Of a DNA stretch of 64,000 bases, positions 1 through 15,800 are shown in pieces. Made by a program: the position numbers and the translations under genes. The stretch is taken from NCBI GenBank assembly GCA_037954325.1, contig JBBMNZ010000006.1:5734001-5798000 (forward strand), read 5' to 3'. A model generated the notes under the pieces. That model searched no databases, was not told where the DNA came from, and worked only from the letters and a program-made list of their open reading frames with translations. The stretch is from Fistularia commersonii. Lineage: Eukaryota > Chordata > Actinopteri > Syngnathiformes > Fistulariidae. The stretch's first letter is position 1. Every line of letters starts with the position of its first letter.

Positions 1-3000
1 CATATATTGTGCAGAATCATGTCCTAAACAACAAATTTCAACAGCAGAAACCAGCTTGATGAAATTCATTTGTTATTTCCACTCCGAATCAAAAACGCTT
101 AAACTCGGTGAGATAAGCACTTTTGAACGAATGGCTATATCTTTTGAACCTCTGGCTGGATTACACTGAATTTAACATTTATTGTGCAAAATCATTTCTT
201 TAACAACATATTTAAACAGCAGAAACCAGCTTGATGAAATTCATGAGTTATTTCCACTCCGAATCAAAAACGCATCAAATCGGTGAGATAAGCACTTTTT
301 GAACGAATGGCTATATCTTTTAAAGCTGTGGCTGGATTACACTGAATTTGACACGTATTGTGCAGAATCATGTCCTAAACAACATATTTCAACAGCAGAA
401 ACCAGCTTGATGAAATTAATTAGTTATTTTCACTCCGAATCAAAAATGCTTCAACTGGGTGAGATAAGCACTTTTTGAACGAATGGCTATATCTTTTAAA
501 GCTGTGGCTGGATTACACTGAATTTGACATTTATTGTGCAGAATCATGTCCTATTCAACATATTTCAACAGCAGAAACCAGCTTGATGAAATTCATTAGT
601 TATTTCCACTCCGACTCAAAAACACTTCAACTTGGTGAGATAAGCACTTTTTGAACGAATGGCTATATCTTTTGATCTTGTGTCTGAATTACACTTAATT
701 TGACATGTATTGTGCAGAATCATGTCCTTAACAACATATTTCAACAGCAGAAACCAGCTTGATGAATTTCATGAGTTATTTCCACTCCGAATCAAAAACG
801 CTTCAACTCGGTGAGATAAGCACTTTTTTGAACGAATGGCTATATCTTTTAAAGCTGTGGCTGAATTACACTGAATTTCAAATATATGGTGCAGAATCAT
901 GTCCTAAACAACATATTTCAACTGCAGAAACCAGCTTGATGAAATTCATTTGTTATTTCCACTCCGAATCAAAAACGCTTCAACTTGGTGAGATAAACAC
1001 TTTTTGAACGAATGGTTATATCTTTTGAACTGGTGGCTGGATTACACTGAATTTGACATATATTGTGCAAAATCATGTCCTAAAAGACATATTTCAACAG
1101 CAGAAACCAGCTTGATGAAATTCATTAGTTACTTCCACTCCGAATGAATAACGCTTCAACTCGGTGAGAAAAGTACTTTTTGAACGAATGGCTATATCTT
1201 TAAAAGCTGTGGCTGGATTACACTGAATTGGACATATATTGTGCAGAATCATCTCCTAAATAACATATTTCAACAGCCGAAACCAGCTTGATGAAATTCA
1301 TTTGTTATTTCCACTCCGAATCGAAAACGCTTCAACTTGGAGAGATAAGCAGTTTTTGAACGAATGGCTATAACTTCTAGACTTGTAGCTGGATTACACT
1401 GAATTTGACATATATTGTGCAGAATCATGTCCTAAACAACATATTTCAACAGCAGAAACCAGCTTGATGAATATTCATTGGATATTTCCACTCCGAATCA
1501 AAAACACTTCAACTTGGTGAGATAAGCACTTTTTGAACGAATGGCTATATCTTTTGAACTGGTGGCTGGATTACACTGAATTTGACATATATTGTGCAGA
1601 ATCATCTCCTAAACAACATATTTCAACAGCAGAAACCAGGTTGATCAAAATCATGAGTTATTTCCACTCTGAATCAAAAACACTTCAAATCGGTGAGATA
1701 AACACTTTTTGAAGGAGTGGCTATATCTTTTAAATCTGTGGCTGGATTACACTGAATTTGACATATATTGTGCAGAATCATTCCTGAACAACATATTTCA
1801 ACAACTGCAACCAGCTTGATGAATATTCATTGGATATTTCCACTCCGAATCAAAAACGCTTCAACTCAGGTGAGATAAGCATTTTTTGACCGAATGGCTA
1901 TATCTTTTAAAGCTGTGGCTGGATTACACTGAATTTGACATATATTCAAAGAATCATGTCCTATTCAACATATTTCAGTTGCAAATACCAGCTTGAAAGT
2001 TGTCATTTGTTCTTTACACTGTGTTTCAAAAACGCTTCAACTAGGTGAGATAAGCACTTTTTACCAGATGGCTGTATCTGTTGCACCAGTAGCTGGAGTT
2101 CAATGATTTTGACATATACAGTGCAGAATCATCTCCTAAACAACATATTTCAACTGCAGAATCCAGCTTGATGAAATTCATTAGTTATTTCCACTCCGAA
2201 TCAAAAACGCTTCAACTCGGTGAGATAAGCACTTTTTTGAACGAATGGCTATATCTTTTAAAGCTGTGGCTGAATTACACTGAATTTCAAATATATGGTG
2301 CAGAATAATTTCCTTAACAACATATTTCAAAAGCAGAAACCAGCTTGATGAAATTCATTAGTTATTTCCACTCCGAATCAAAAACGCTTCAACTCGGTGA
2401 GAAAAGCACTTTTTGAACGAATGGCTATATCTTTTAAATCTGTGGATGGATTACACTGAATTTGACATATATTGTGCAGAATCATCTCCTAAACAACATA
2501 TTTCAACTGCAGGAACCAGCTTGATGAAATTCATTTGTTATTTCCACTCTGAATCGAAAACGCTTCAACTCGGTGAGATAAGAACTTTTTGAAGGCCTGG
2601 CTTTATCTTTTGAACTTGTGGCTGAATTACACTGAATTTGACATGTATTGTGCAGAATCATGTCATTAACAACATATTTCAACAGCAGAAACCAGCTTGA
2701 TGAAATTCATTAGTTATTTCCACTCCGAATCAAAAACGCTTAAACTCGGTGAGATAAGCACTTTTGAACGAATGGCTATATCTTTTGAGCCTCTGGCTGG
2801 ATTACACTGAATTTAACATTGATTGTGCAGAATCATTTCCTAAACAACATATTTCAACAGCAGAAACCAGCTTGATGAAATTCATTTATTATTTCCACTC
2901 CGAATCAAAAACGCTTCAACTCGGTGCGATAAGCACTTTTTGAATGAATGGCTATAACTTTTGAACTTGTGGCTGGATTACACTGAATTTGACATATGTG

Positions 3001-6000
3001 GTGCAGAATCATGTCCTAAACAACAAATTTCAACAGTAGAAACCAGCTTGATGAATTTCATGAGTAATGTCCACTCAGAATCAAAAACGCTTCAAATCGG
3101 TGAGATAAGCACTTTTTGAACGAATGGCTATATCTTTTAAAGCTGTGGCTGGATTACACTGAATTTGACATATATTGTGCAGAATCATGTCCTAAACAAC
3201 AAATTTCAACAGCAGAAACCAGCTTGATGAAATTCATTTGTTATTTCCACTCCGAATCAAAAACGCTTAAACTCGGTGAGATAAGCACTTTTGAACGAAT
3301 GGCTATATCTTTTGAACCTCTGGCTGGATTACACTGAATTTAACATTTATTGTGCAAAATCATTTCTTTAACAACATATTTAAACAGCAGAAACCAGCTT
3401 GATGAAATTCATGAGTTATTTCCACTCCGAATCAAAAACGCATCAAATCGGTGAGATAAGCACTTTTTGAACGAATGGCTATATCTTTTAAAGCTGTGGC
3501 TGGATTACACTGAATTTGACACGTATTGTGCAGAATCATGTCCTAAACAACATATTTCAACAGCAGAAACCAGCTTGATGAAATTAATTAGTTATTTTCA
3601 CTCCGAATCAAAAATGCTTCAACTGGGTGAGATAAGCACTTTTTGAACGAATGGCTATATCTTTTAAAGCTGTGGCTGGATTACACTGAATTTGACATTT
3701 ATTGTGCAGAATCATGTCCTAAACAACATATTTCAACAGCAGAAACCAGCTTGATGAAATTCATTAGTTATTTCCACTCCGACTCAAAAACACTTCAACT
3801 TGGTGAGATAAGCACTTTTTGAACGAATGGCTATATCTTTTGATCTTGTGTCTGAATTACACTTAATTTGACATGTATTGTGCAGAATCATGTCCTTAAC
3901 AACATATTTCAACAGCAGAAACCAGCTTGATGAATTTCATGAGTTATTTCCACTCCGAATCAAAAACGCTTCAACTCGGTGAGATAAGCACTTTTTTGAA
4001 CGAATGGCTATATCTTTTAAAGCTGTGGCTGAATTACACTGAATTTCAAATATATGGTGCAGAATCATGTCCTAAACAACATATTTCAACTGCAGAAACC
4101 AGCTTGATGAAATTCATTTGTTATTTCCACTCCGAATCAAAAACGCTTCAACTTGGTGAGATAAGCACTTTTTGAACGAATGGTTATATCTTTTGAACTG
4201 GTGGCTGGATTACACTGAATTTGACATATATTGTGCAAAATCATGTCCTAAAAGACATATTTCAACAGCAGAAACCAGCTTGATGAAATTCATTAGTTAC
4301 TTCCACTCCGAATGAATAACGCTTCAACTCGGTGAGAAAAGTACTTTTTGAACGAATGGCTATATCTTTAAAAGCTGTGGCTGGATTACACTGAATTGGA
4401 CATATATTGTGCAGAATCATCTCCTAAATAACATATTTCAACAGCCGAAACCAGCTTGATGAAATTCATTTGTTATTTCCACTCCGAATCGAAAACGCTT
4501 CAACTTGGAGAGATAAGCAGTTTTTGAACGAATGGCTATAACTTCTAGACTTGTAGCTGGATTACACTGAATTTGACATATATTGTGCAGAATCATGTCC
4601 TAAACAACATATTTCAACAGCAGAAACCAGCTTGATGAATATTCATTGGATATTTCCACTCCGAATCAAAAACACTTCAACTTGGTGAGATAAGCACTTT
4701 TTGAACGAATGGCTATATCTTTTGAACTGGTGGCTGGATTACACTGAATTTGACATATATTGTGCAGAATCATCTCCTAAACAACATATTTCAACAGCAG
4801 AAACCAGGTTGATCAAAATCATGAGTTATTTCCACTCTGAATCAAAAACACTTCAAATCGGTGAGATAAACACTTTTTGAAGGAGTGGCTATATCTTTTA
4901 AATCTGTGGCTGGATTACACTGAATTTGACATATATTGTGCAGAATCATTCCTGAACAACATATTTCAACAACTGCAACCAGCTTGATGAATATTCATTG
5001 GATATTTCCACTCCGAATCAAAAACGCTTCAACTCAGGTGAGATAAGCATTTTTTGACCGAATGGCTATATCTTTTAAAGCTGTGGCTGGATTACACTGA
5101 ATTTGACATATATTCAAAGAATCATGTCCTATTCAACATATTTCAGTTGCAAATACCAGCTTGAAAGTTGTCATTTGTTCTTTACACTGTGTTTCAAAAA
5201 CGCTTCAACTAGGTGAGATAAGCACTTTTTACCAGATGGCTGTATCTGTTGCACCAGTAGCTGGAGTTCAATGATTTTGACATATACAGTGCAGAATCAT
5301 CTCCTAAACAACATATTTCAACTGCAGAATCCAGCTTGATGAAATTCATTAGTTATTTCCACTCCGAATCAAAAACGCTTCAACTCGGTGAGATAAGCAC
5401 TTTTTTGAACGAATGGCTATATCTTTTAAAGCTGTGGCTGAATTACACTGAATTTCAAATATATGGTGCAGAATAATTTCCTTAACAACATATTTCAAAA
5501 GCAGAAACCAGCTTGATGAAATTCATTAGTTATTTCCACTCCGAATCAAAAACGCTTCAACTCGGTGAGAAAAGCACTTTTTGAACGAATGGCTATATCT
5601 TTTAAATCTGTGGATGGATTACACTGAATTTGACATATATTGTGCAGAATCATCTCCTAAACAACATATTTCAACTGCAGGAACCAGCTTGATGAAATTC
5701 ATTTGTTATTTCCACTCTGAATCGAAAACGCTTCAACTCGGTGAGATAAGAACTTTTTGAAGGCCTGGCTTTATCTTTTGAACTTGTGGCTGAATTACAC
5801 TGAATTTGACATGTATTGTGCAGAATCATGTCATTAACAACATATTTCAACAGCAGAAACCAGCTTGATGAAATTCATTAGTTATTTCCACTCCGAATCA
5901 AAAACGCTTAAACTCGGTGAGATAAGCACTTTTGAACGAATGGCAATATCTTTTGAGCCTCTGGCTGGATTACACTGAATTTAACATTGATTGTGCAGAA

Positions 6001-9000
6001 TCATTTCCTAAACAACATATTTCAACAGCAGAAACCAGCTTGATGAAATTCATTTATTATTTCCACTCCGAATCAAAAACGCTTCAACTCGGTGCGATAA
6101 GCACTTTTTGAATGAATGGCTATAACTTTTGAACTTGTGGCTGGATTACACTGAATTTGACATATGTGGTGCAGAATCATGTCCTAAACAACAAATTTCA
6201 ACAGTAGAAACCAGCTTGATGAATTTCATGAGTAATGTCCACTCAGAATCAAAAACGCTTCAAATCGGTGAGATAAGCACTTTTTGAACGAATGGCTATA
6301 TCTTTTAAAGCTGTGGCTGGATTACACTGAATTTGACATATATTGTGCAGAATCATGTCCTAAACAACAAATTTCAACAGCAGAAACCAGCTTGATGAAA
6401 TTCATTTGTTATTTCCACTCCGAATCAAAAACGCTTAAACTCGGTGAGATAAGCACTTTTGAACGAATGGCTATATCTTTTGAACCTCTGGCTGGATTAC
6501 ACTGAATTTAACATTTATTGTGCAAAATCATTTCTTTAACAACATATTTAAACAGCAGAAACCAGCTTGATGAAATTCATGAGTTATTTCCACTCCGAAT
6601 CAAAAACGCATCAAATCGGTGAGATAAGCACTTTTTGAACGAATGGCTATATCTTTTAAAGCTGTGGCTGGATTACACTGAATTTGACACGTATTGTGCA
6701 GGATCATGTCCTAAACAACATATTTCAAAAGCAGAAACCATCTTGATGAAATTCATTAGTTATTTCCACTCCGAATGAATAACGCTTCAACTCGGTGAGA
6801 AAAGTACTTTTTGAACGAATGGCTATATCTTTAAAAGCTGTGGCTGGATTACACTGAATTGGACATATATTGTGCAGAATCATCTCCTAAACAACATATT
6901 TCAACAGCCGAAACCAGCTTGATGAAATTCATTTGTTATTTCCACTCCGAATCGAAAACGCTTCAACTTGGAGAGATAAGCAGTTTTTGAACGAATGGCT
7001 ATAACTTCTAGACTTGTAGCTGGATTACACTGAATTTGACATATATTGTGCAGAATCATGTCCTAAACAACATATTTCAACAGCAGTTACCAGCTTGATG
7101 AATATTCATTGGATATTTCCACTCCGAATCAAAAACACTTCAACTTGGTGAGATAAGCACTTTTTGAACGAATGGCTATATCTTTTGAACTGGTGGCTGG
7201 ATTACACTGAATTTGACATATATTGTGCAGAATCATCTCCTAAACAATATATTTCAACAGCAGAAACCAGGTTGATCAAAATCATGAGTTATTTCCACTC
7301 TGAATCAAAAACACTTCAAATCGGTGAGATAAACACTTTTTGAAGGAGTGGCTATATCTTTTAAATCTGTGGCTGGATTACACTGAATTTGACATATATT
7401 GTGCAGAATCATTCCTGAACAACATATTTCAACAACTGCAACCAGCTTGATGAATATTCATTGGATATTTCCACTCCGAATCAAAAACGCTTCAACTCAG
7501 GTGAGATAAGCATTTTTTGACCGAATGGCTATATCTTTTAAAGCTGTGGCTGGATTACACTGAATTTGACATATATTCAAAGAATCATGTCCTATTCAAC
7601 ATATTTCAGTTGCAAATACCAGCTTGAAAGTTGTCATTTGTTCTTTACACTGTGTTTCAAAAACGCTTCAACTAGGTGAGATAAGCACTTTTTACCAGAT
7701 GGCTGTATCTGTTGCACCAGTAGCTGGAGTTCAATGATTTTGACATATACAGTGCAGAATCATCTCCTAAACAACATATTTCAACTGCAGAATCCAGCTT
7801 GATGAAATTCATTAGTTATTTCCACTCCGAATCAAAAACGCTTCAACTCGGTGAGATAAGCACTTTTTTGAACGAATGGCTATATCTTTTAAAGCTGTGG
7901 CTGAATTACACTGAATTTCAAATATATGGTGCAGAATAATTTCCTTAACAACATATTTCAAAAGCAGAAACCAGCTTGATGAAATTCATTAGTTATTTCC
8001 ACTCCGAATCAAAAACGCTTCAACTCGGTGAGAAAAGCACTTTTTGAACGAATGGCTATATCTTTTAAATCTGTGGATGGATTACACTGAATTTGACATA
8101 TATTGTGCAGAATCATCTCCTAAACAACATATTTCAACTGCAGGAACCAGCTTGATGAAATTCATTTGTTATTTCCACTCTGAATCGAAAACGCTTCAAC
8201 TCGGTGAGATAAGAACTTTTTGAAGGCCTGGCTTTATCTTTTGAACTTGTGGCTGAATTACACTGAATTTGACATGTATTGTGCAGAATCATGTCATTAA
8301 CAACATATTTCAACAGCAGAAACCAGCTTGATGAAATTCATTAGTTATTTCCACTCCGAATCAAAAACGCTTAAACTCGGTGAGATAAGCACTTTTGAAC
8401 GAATGGCTATATCTTTTGAGCCTCTGGCTGGATTACACTGAATTTAACATTGATTGTGCAGAATCATTTCCTAAACAACATATTTCAACAGCAGAAACCA
8501 GCTTGATGAAATTCATTTATTATTTCCACTCCGAATCAAAAACGCTTCAACTCGGTGCGATAAGCACTTTTTGAATGAATGGCTATAACTTTTGAACTTG
8601 TGGCTGGATTACACTGAATTTGACATATGTGGTGCAGAATCATGTCCTAAACAACAAATTTCAACAGTAGAAACCAGCTTGATGAATTTCATGAGTAATG
8701 TCCACTCAGAATCAAAAACGCTTCAAATCGGTGAGATAAGCACTTTTTGAACCAATGGCTATATCTTTTAAAGCTGTGGCTGGATTACACTGAATTTGAC
8801 ATATATTGTGCAGAATCATGTCCTAAACAACAAATTTCAACAGCAGAAACCAGCTTGATGAAATTCATTTGTTATTTCCACTCCGAATCAAAAACGCTTA
8901 AACTCGGTGAGATAAGCACTTTTGAACGAATGGCTATATCTTTTGAGCCTCTGGCTGGATTACACTGAATTTAACATTTATTGTGCAAAATCATTTCTTT

Positions 9001-11080
9001 AACAACATATTTAAACAGCAGAAACCAGCTTGATGAAATTCATGAGTTATTTCCACTCCGAATCAAAAACGCATCAAATTGGTGAGATAAGCACTTTTTG
9101 AACGAATGGCTATATCTTTTAAAGCTGTGGCTGGATTACACTGAATTTGACACGTATTGTGCAGGATCATGTCCTAAACAACATATTTCAAAAGCAGAAA
9201 CCATCTTGATGAAATTCATTTGTTATTTCCACTCCGAATCAAAAACGCTTAAACTCGGTGAGATAAGCACTTTTGAACGAATGGCTATATCTTTTGAGCC
9301 TCTGGCTGGATTACACTGAATTTAACATTTATTGTGCAGAATCATGTCCTAAACAACATTTTTCAACAGCAGAAACCAGCTTGATGAAATTCATTAGTTA
9401 TTTCCACTCCGAATCAAAAACGCTTCAACTCGGTGAGATAAGCACTTTTTTGAACGAATGGCTATATCTTTTAAAGCTGTGGCTGAATTACACTGAATTT
9501 CAAATATATGGTGCAGAATAATTTCCTTAACAACATATTTCAAAAGCAGAAACCAGCTTGATGAAATTCATTAGTTATTTCCACTCCGAATCAAAAACGC
9601 TTCAACTCGGTGAGAAAAGCACTTTTTGAACGAATGGCTATATCTTTTAAATCTGTGGATGGATTACACTGAATTTGACATATATTGTGCAGAATCATCT
9701 CCTAAACAACATATTTCAACTGCAGGAACCAGCTTGATGAAATTCATTTGTTATTTCCACTCTGAATCGAAAACGCTTCAACTCGGTGAGATAAGAACTT
9801 TTTGAAGGCCTGGCTTTATCTTTTGAACTTGTGGCTGAATTACACTGAATTTGACATGTATTGTGCAGAATCATGTCATTAACAACATATTTCAACAGCA
9901 GAAACCAGCTTGATGAAATTCATTAGTTATTTCCACTCCGAATCAAAAACGCTTAAACTCGGTGAGATAAGCACTTTTGAACGAATGGCTATATCTTTTG
10001 AGCCTCTGGCTGGATTACACTGAATTTAACATTGATTGTGCAGAATCATTTCCTAAACAACATATTTCAACAGCAGAAACCAGCTTGATGAAATTCATTT
10101 ATTATTTCCACTCCGAATCAAAAACGCTTCAACTCGGTGCGATAAGCACTTTTTGAATGAATGGCTATAACTTTTGAACTTGTGGCTGGATTACACTGAA
10201 TTTGACATATGTGGTGCAGAATCATGTCCTAAACAACAAATTTCAACAGTAGAAACCAGCTTGATGAATTTCATGAGTAATGTCCACTCAGAATCAAAAA
10301 CGCTTCAAATCGGTGAGATAAGCACTTTTTGAACCAATGGCTATATCTTTTAAAGCTGTGGCTGGATTACACTGAATTTGACATATATTGTGCAGAATCA
10401 TGTCCTAAACAACAAATTTCAACAGCAGAAACCAGCTTGATGAAATTCATTTGTTATTTCCACTCCGAATCAAAAACGCTTAAACTTGGTGAGATAAGCA
10501 CTTTTGAACGAATGGCTATATCTTTTGAGCCTCTGGCTGGATTACACTGAATTTAACATTTATTGTGCAAAATCATTTCTTTAACAACATATTTAAACAG
10601 CAGAAACCAGCTTGATGAAATTCATGAGTTATTTCCACTCCGAATCAAAAACGCATCAAATTGGTGAGATAAGCACTTTTTGAACGAATGGCTATATCTT
10701 TTAAAGCTGTGGCTGGATTACACTGAATTTGACACGTATTGTGCAGAATCATGTCCTAAACAACATATTTCAAAAGCAGAAACCATCTTGATGAAATTCA
10801 TTTGTTATTTCCACTCCGAATCAAAAACGCTTAAACTCGGTGAGATAAGCACTTTTGAACGAATGGCTATATCTTTTGAGCCTCTGGCTGGATTACACTG
10901 AATTTAACATTTATTGTGCAGAATCATGTCCTAAACAACATTTTTCAACAGCAGAAACCAGCTTGATGAAATTCATTTGTTATTTCCACTCCGAATCAAA
11001 AACGCTTCAACTCGGTGAGATAAGCACTTTTTTGAACGAATTGCTATATCTTTTGATCTTGTGTCTGAATTACACTTAAT
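1..11080. repeat. Higher-order repeat block I (18-mer, 14-mer and 9-mer versions)
   Basis: Long stretches repeat almost exactly at multi-monomer distances. Sequence from 759 recurs at 3927, and sequence from 3116 recurs at 6284 (both 3168 bp, 18 monomers). The unit from 6284 recurs at 8747 (2463 bp, 14 monomers) and that from 8747 at 10329 (1582 bp, 9 monomers). Copies differ by only a few substitutions, for example CCTATTC near 549 versus CCTAAAC near 3717, while neighbouring monomers inside a copy differ much more. This is the definition of a higher-order repeat. Confidence 0.93.
1965..2115. repeat. B-type monomer embedded in the A-type HOR (first of several)
   Basis: This monomer has TATTCAACATATTTCAGTTGC, TTTACACTGTGTTTC, CACTTTTTACCAGATGGCTG and GGAGTTCAATGATTTTGAC, the signature of the diverged edge family and not of its neighbours. 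Equivalent monomers lie near 5133, 7595, 14800, 16557 and 18845, that is, one per HOR copy in blocks I and II and one in the monomeric zone. Confidence 0.8.
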
Positions 11081-11219
11081 TTGACATGTATTGTGCAGAA
11101 TCATGTCCTTAACAACATATTTCAACAGCAGAAACCAGCTTGATGAATTTCATGAGTTATTTCCACTCCGAATCAAAAACGCTTCAACTCGGTGAGATAA
11201 GCACTTTTTGAATGAATGG

Positions 11220-11960
11220 CTATAACTTTTGAACTTGTGGCTGGATTACACTGAATTTGACATATATTGTGCAGAATCATGTCCTAAACAACATATTTCA
11301 ACAGCAGACACCAGCTTGATGAAATTCATTTGTTTTTTCCGCTCCAAATCAAAAACACTTCAACTCGGGTGAGAAAAGCACTTTTGAACGAATGGCTATA
11401 TCTTTTGAGCCTCTGGCTGGATTACACTGAATTTAATATTTATTGTGCAGAATCATTTCCTAAACAGCATATTTAAACAGCAGAAACCAGCTTGATGAAA
11501 TTTATTGGTTATTTCCACTCCGAATCAAAAACGCTTCAACTTGGTGAGATAAGAACTTTTTGAAGGCCTGGCTATATCTTTTGAACTTGTGGCTGAATTA
11601 CACTGAATTTGACATGTATTGTGCAGAATCATGTCCTAAACAACATATTTCAACAGCAGACACCAGCTTGATGAAATTCATTTGTTTTTTCCGCTCCAAA
11701 TCAAAAACACTTCAACTCGGGTGAGAAAAGCACTTTTGAACGAATGGCTATATCTTTTGAGCCTCTGGCTGGATTACACTGAATTTAATATTTATTGTGC
11801 AGAATCATTTCCTAAACAGCATATTTAAACAGCAGAAACCAGCTTGATGAAATTCATTGGTTATTTCCACTCCGAATCAAAAACGCTTCAACTTGGTGAG
11901 ATAAGAACTTTTTGAAGGCCTGGCTATATCTTTTGAACTTGTGGCTGAATTACACTGAAT
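11220..11960. repeat. Dimeric duplication inside the satellite (2 x ~352 bp)
   Basis: A two-monomer unit carrying the rare variants CAGACACCAGC, TTGTTTTTTCCGCTCCAAATC and AACTCGGGTGAGAAAAG appears at about 11304 and again at about 11656, 352 bp apart, nearly identical. It is a recent local duplication between the two HOR domains. Confidence 0.85.
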
Positions 11961-12849
11961 TTGACATGTATTGTGCAGAATCATGTCATTAACAACAAAT
12001 TTCAACAGCAGAAACCATCTTGATGAAATTCATTAGTTATTTCCACTCCGAATCAAAAACGCTTCGACTCGGTGAGATAAGCACTTTTGAACGAATGGCT
12101 ATATCTTTTGAGCCTCTGGCTGGATTACACTGAATTTAACATTTATTGTGCAGAATCATTTCTTAAACAACATATTTAAACAGCAGAAACCAGCTTGATG
12201 AAATTCATTTGTTATTTCCACTCCGAATAAAAAACGCATCAAATCGGTGAGATAAGCACTTTTTGAACGAATGGCTATATCTTTTAAAGCTGTGGCTGGA
12301 TTACACTGAATTTGACATATATTGTGCAGAATCATGTCCTAAACAACATATTTCAACAGCAGAAACCAGCTTGATGAAATTCATTTGTTATTTCCACTCC
12401 GAATCAAAAACGCTTCAACTCGGTGAGATAAGCACTTTTTGAACGAATGGCTATATCTTTTAAAGCTGTGGCTGGATTACACTGAATTTCACATATATTG
12501 TGCAGAATCATGTCCTAAACAACATATTTCAACAGCAGAAACCAGCTTGATGAAATTCATTTGTCATTTCCACTCCGAATCAAAAACGTTTCAACTCGGT
12601 GAGATAAGCACTTTTTGAACGAATGGCTATATCTTTTGAATTTGTGTCTGAATTAAACTTAATTTGACATGTATTGTGCAAAATCATGTCCTTAACAACA
12701 TATTTCTACAGCAGTAAAACCAGCTTGATGAATTTCATGAGTTATTTCCACTCCGAATCAAAAACGCTTCAACTGGGTGAGATAAGCACTTTTTGAATGA
12801 ATGGCTATAACTTTTGAACTTGTGGCTGGATTACACTGAATTTGACATA

Positions 12850-15800
12850 TATTGTGCAGAATCAGGTCCTCAACAACATATTTAAACAGCAAAAACCAGC
12901 TTGATGAAATTCATTTGTTATTTCCACTCCGAATCAAAAACGCTTCAACTGGGTGAGATAAGCACTTTTTGAATGAATGGCTATAACTTTTGAACCTGTG
13001 GCTGGATTACACTGAATTTGACATATATTCAAAGAATCATGTCCTTAACAACATATTTCAACAGCAGTTACCAGCTTGATGAATTTCATGAGTTATTTCC
13101 ACTCCGAATCAAAAACGCATCAAATCGGTGAGATAAGCACTTTTTGAACGAATGGCTATATCTTTTAAAGCTGTGGCTGGATTACACTGAATTTGACATT
13201 TATTGTGCAGAATCATGTCCTAAACAACATATTTCAACAGCAGAAACCAGCTTGATGAAATTAATTAGTTATTTCCACTCCGAATCAAAAACGCTTCAAC
13301 TTGGTGAGATAAGCACTTTTTGAACGAATGGCTATATCTTTTGAAGTTGTGGCTGGATTACACTGAATTTGACATATATTGTGCAGAATCATCTCCTAAA
13401 CAACATATTTCAACAGCAGAAACCAGGTTGATGAAAATCATGAGTTATTTCCACTCCGAATCAAAAACACTTCAAATCGGTGAGATAAACACTTTTTGAA
13501 GGAGTGGCTATATCTTTTAAATCTGTGGATGGATTACACTGAATTTGACATATATTGTGCAGAATCATTCCTAAACAACATATTTCAACAACTGCAACCA
13601 GCTTGATGAATATTCATTGGATATTTCCACTCCGAATCAAAAACGCTTCAACTCGGTGAGAAAAGCACTTTTTGAACGAATGGCTATATCTTTTAAAGCT
13701 GTGGCTGGATTACACTGAATTTGACATGTATTGTGCAGATTCATGTCCTAAACAACATATTTCAACAGCAGAAACCAGCTTGATGAATTTCATGAGTTAT
13801 TTCCACTCCGAATCAAAAACGCTTCAACTGGGTGAGATAAGCACTTTTTGAATGAATGGCTATAACTTTTGAACTTGTGGCTGGATTACACTGAATTTGA
13901 CATATATTGTGCAGAATCAGGTCCTCAACAACATATTTAAACAGCAAAAACCAGCTTGATGAAATTCATTTGTTATTTCCACTCCGAATCAAAAACGCTT
14001 CAACTCGGTGCGATAAGCACTTTTTGAATGAATGGCTATAACTTTTGAACCTGTGGCTGGATTACACTGAATTTGACATATATTCAAAGAATCATGTCCT
14101 TAACAACATATTTCAACAGCAGTTACCAGCTTGATGAATTTCATGAGTTATTTCCACTCCGAATCAAAAACGCATCAAATCGGTGAGATAAGCACTTTTT
14201 GAACGAATGGCTATATCTTTTAAAGCTGTGGCTGGATTACACTGAATTTGACATTTATTGTGCAGAATCATGTCCTAAACAACATATTTCAACAGCAGAA
14301 ACCAGCTTGATGAAATTAATTAGTTATTTCCACTCCGAATCAAAAACGCTTCAACTTGGTGAGATAAGCACTTTTTGAACGAATGGCTATATCTTTTGAA
14401 GTTGTGGCTGGATTACACTGAATTTGACATATATTGTGCAGAATCATCTCCTAAACAACATATTTCAACAGCAGAAACCAGGTTGATGAAAATCATGAGT
14501 TATTTCCACTCCGAATCAAAAACACTTCAAATCGGTGAGATAAACACTTTTTGAAGGAGTGGCTATATCTTTTAAATCTGTGGATGGATTACACTGAATT
14601 TGACATATATTGTGCAGAATCATTCCTAAACAACATATTTCAACAACTGCAACCAGCTTGATGAATATTCATTGGATATTTCCACTCCGAATCAAAAACG
14701 CTTCAACTCGGTGAGAAAAGCACTTTTTGACCGAATGGCTATATCTTTTAAAGCTGTGGCTGGATTACACTGAATTTGACATATATTCAAAGAATCGTGT
14801 CCTATTCAACATATTTCAGTTGCAAATACCAGCTTGAAAGTTGTCATTTGTTATTTACACTGTGTTTGAAAAACGCTTCAACTCGGTGAGATAAGCACTT
14901 TTTACCAGATGGCTGTATCTGTTGCACCAGTAGCTGGAGTTCAATGATTTTGACATATACAGTGCAGAATCATCTCCTAAACAACATATTTCAACTGCAG
15001 AATCCAGCTTGATGAAATTCATTAGTTATTTCCACTCCGAATCAAAAACGCTTCAACTCGGTGAGATAAGCACTTTTTTGAACGAATGGCTATATCTTTT
15101 AAAGCTGTGGCTGAATTACACTGAATTTCAAATATATGGTGCAGAATCATGTCCTTAACAACATATTTCAAAAGCAGAAACCAGGTTGATGAAATTCATT
15201 AGTTATTTCCACTCCGAATCAAAAACATTTCAACTCGGTGAGATAAGCACTTTTTGAACGAATGGCTACATCTTATAAGCTGTGGCTGGATTACACTGAA
15301 TTTGACATATATTTTGCAGAATCATTCCTAAACAACATATTTCAACAACTGCAACCAGCTTGATGAATATTCATTGGATATTTCCACTCCGAATCAAAAA
15401 CGCTTCAACTCGGTGAGAAAAGCACTTTTTGAACGAATGGCTATATCTTTTAAAGCTGTGGCTGGATTACACTGAATTTGACATGTATTGTGCAGATTCA
15501 TGTCCTAAACAACATATTTCAACAGCAGAAACCAGCTTGATGAATTTCATGAGTTATTTCCACTCCGAATCAAAAACGCTTCAACTGGGTGAGATAAGCA
15601 CTTTTTGAATGAATGGCTATAACTTTTGAACTTGTGGCTGGATTACACTGAATTTGACATATATTGTGCAGAATCAGGTCCTCAACAACATATTTAAACA
15701 GCAAAAACCAGCTTGATGAAATTCATTTGTTATTTCCACTCCGAATCAAAAACGCTTCAACTCGGTGCGATAAGCACTTTTTGAATGAATGGCTATAACT

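Noticed and set aside
759..11079. Repeated 73-82 codon frames (MNEWLYLLKLWLDYTEF...) in the satellite as a protein family
   Set aside because: They arise from two adjacent monomers whose length is not a multiple of three, recur with the HOR period, lack any promoter or splice context and shift frame between copies.
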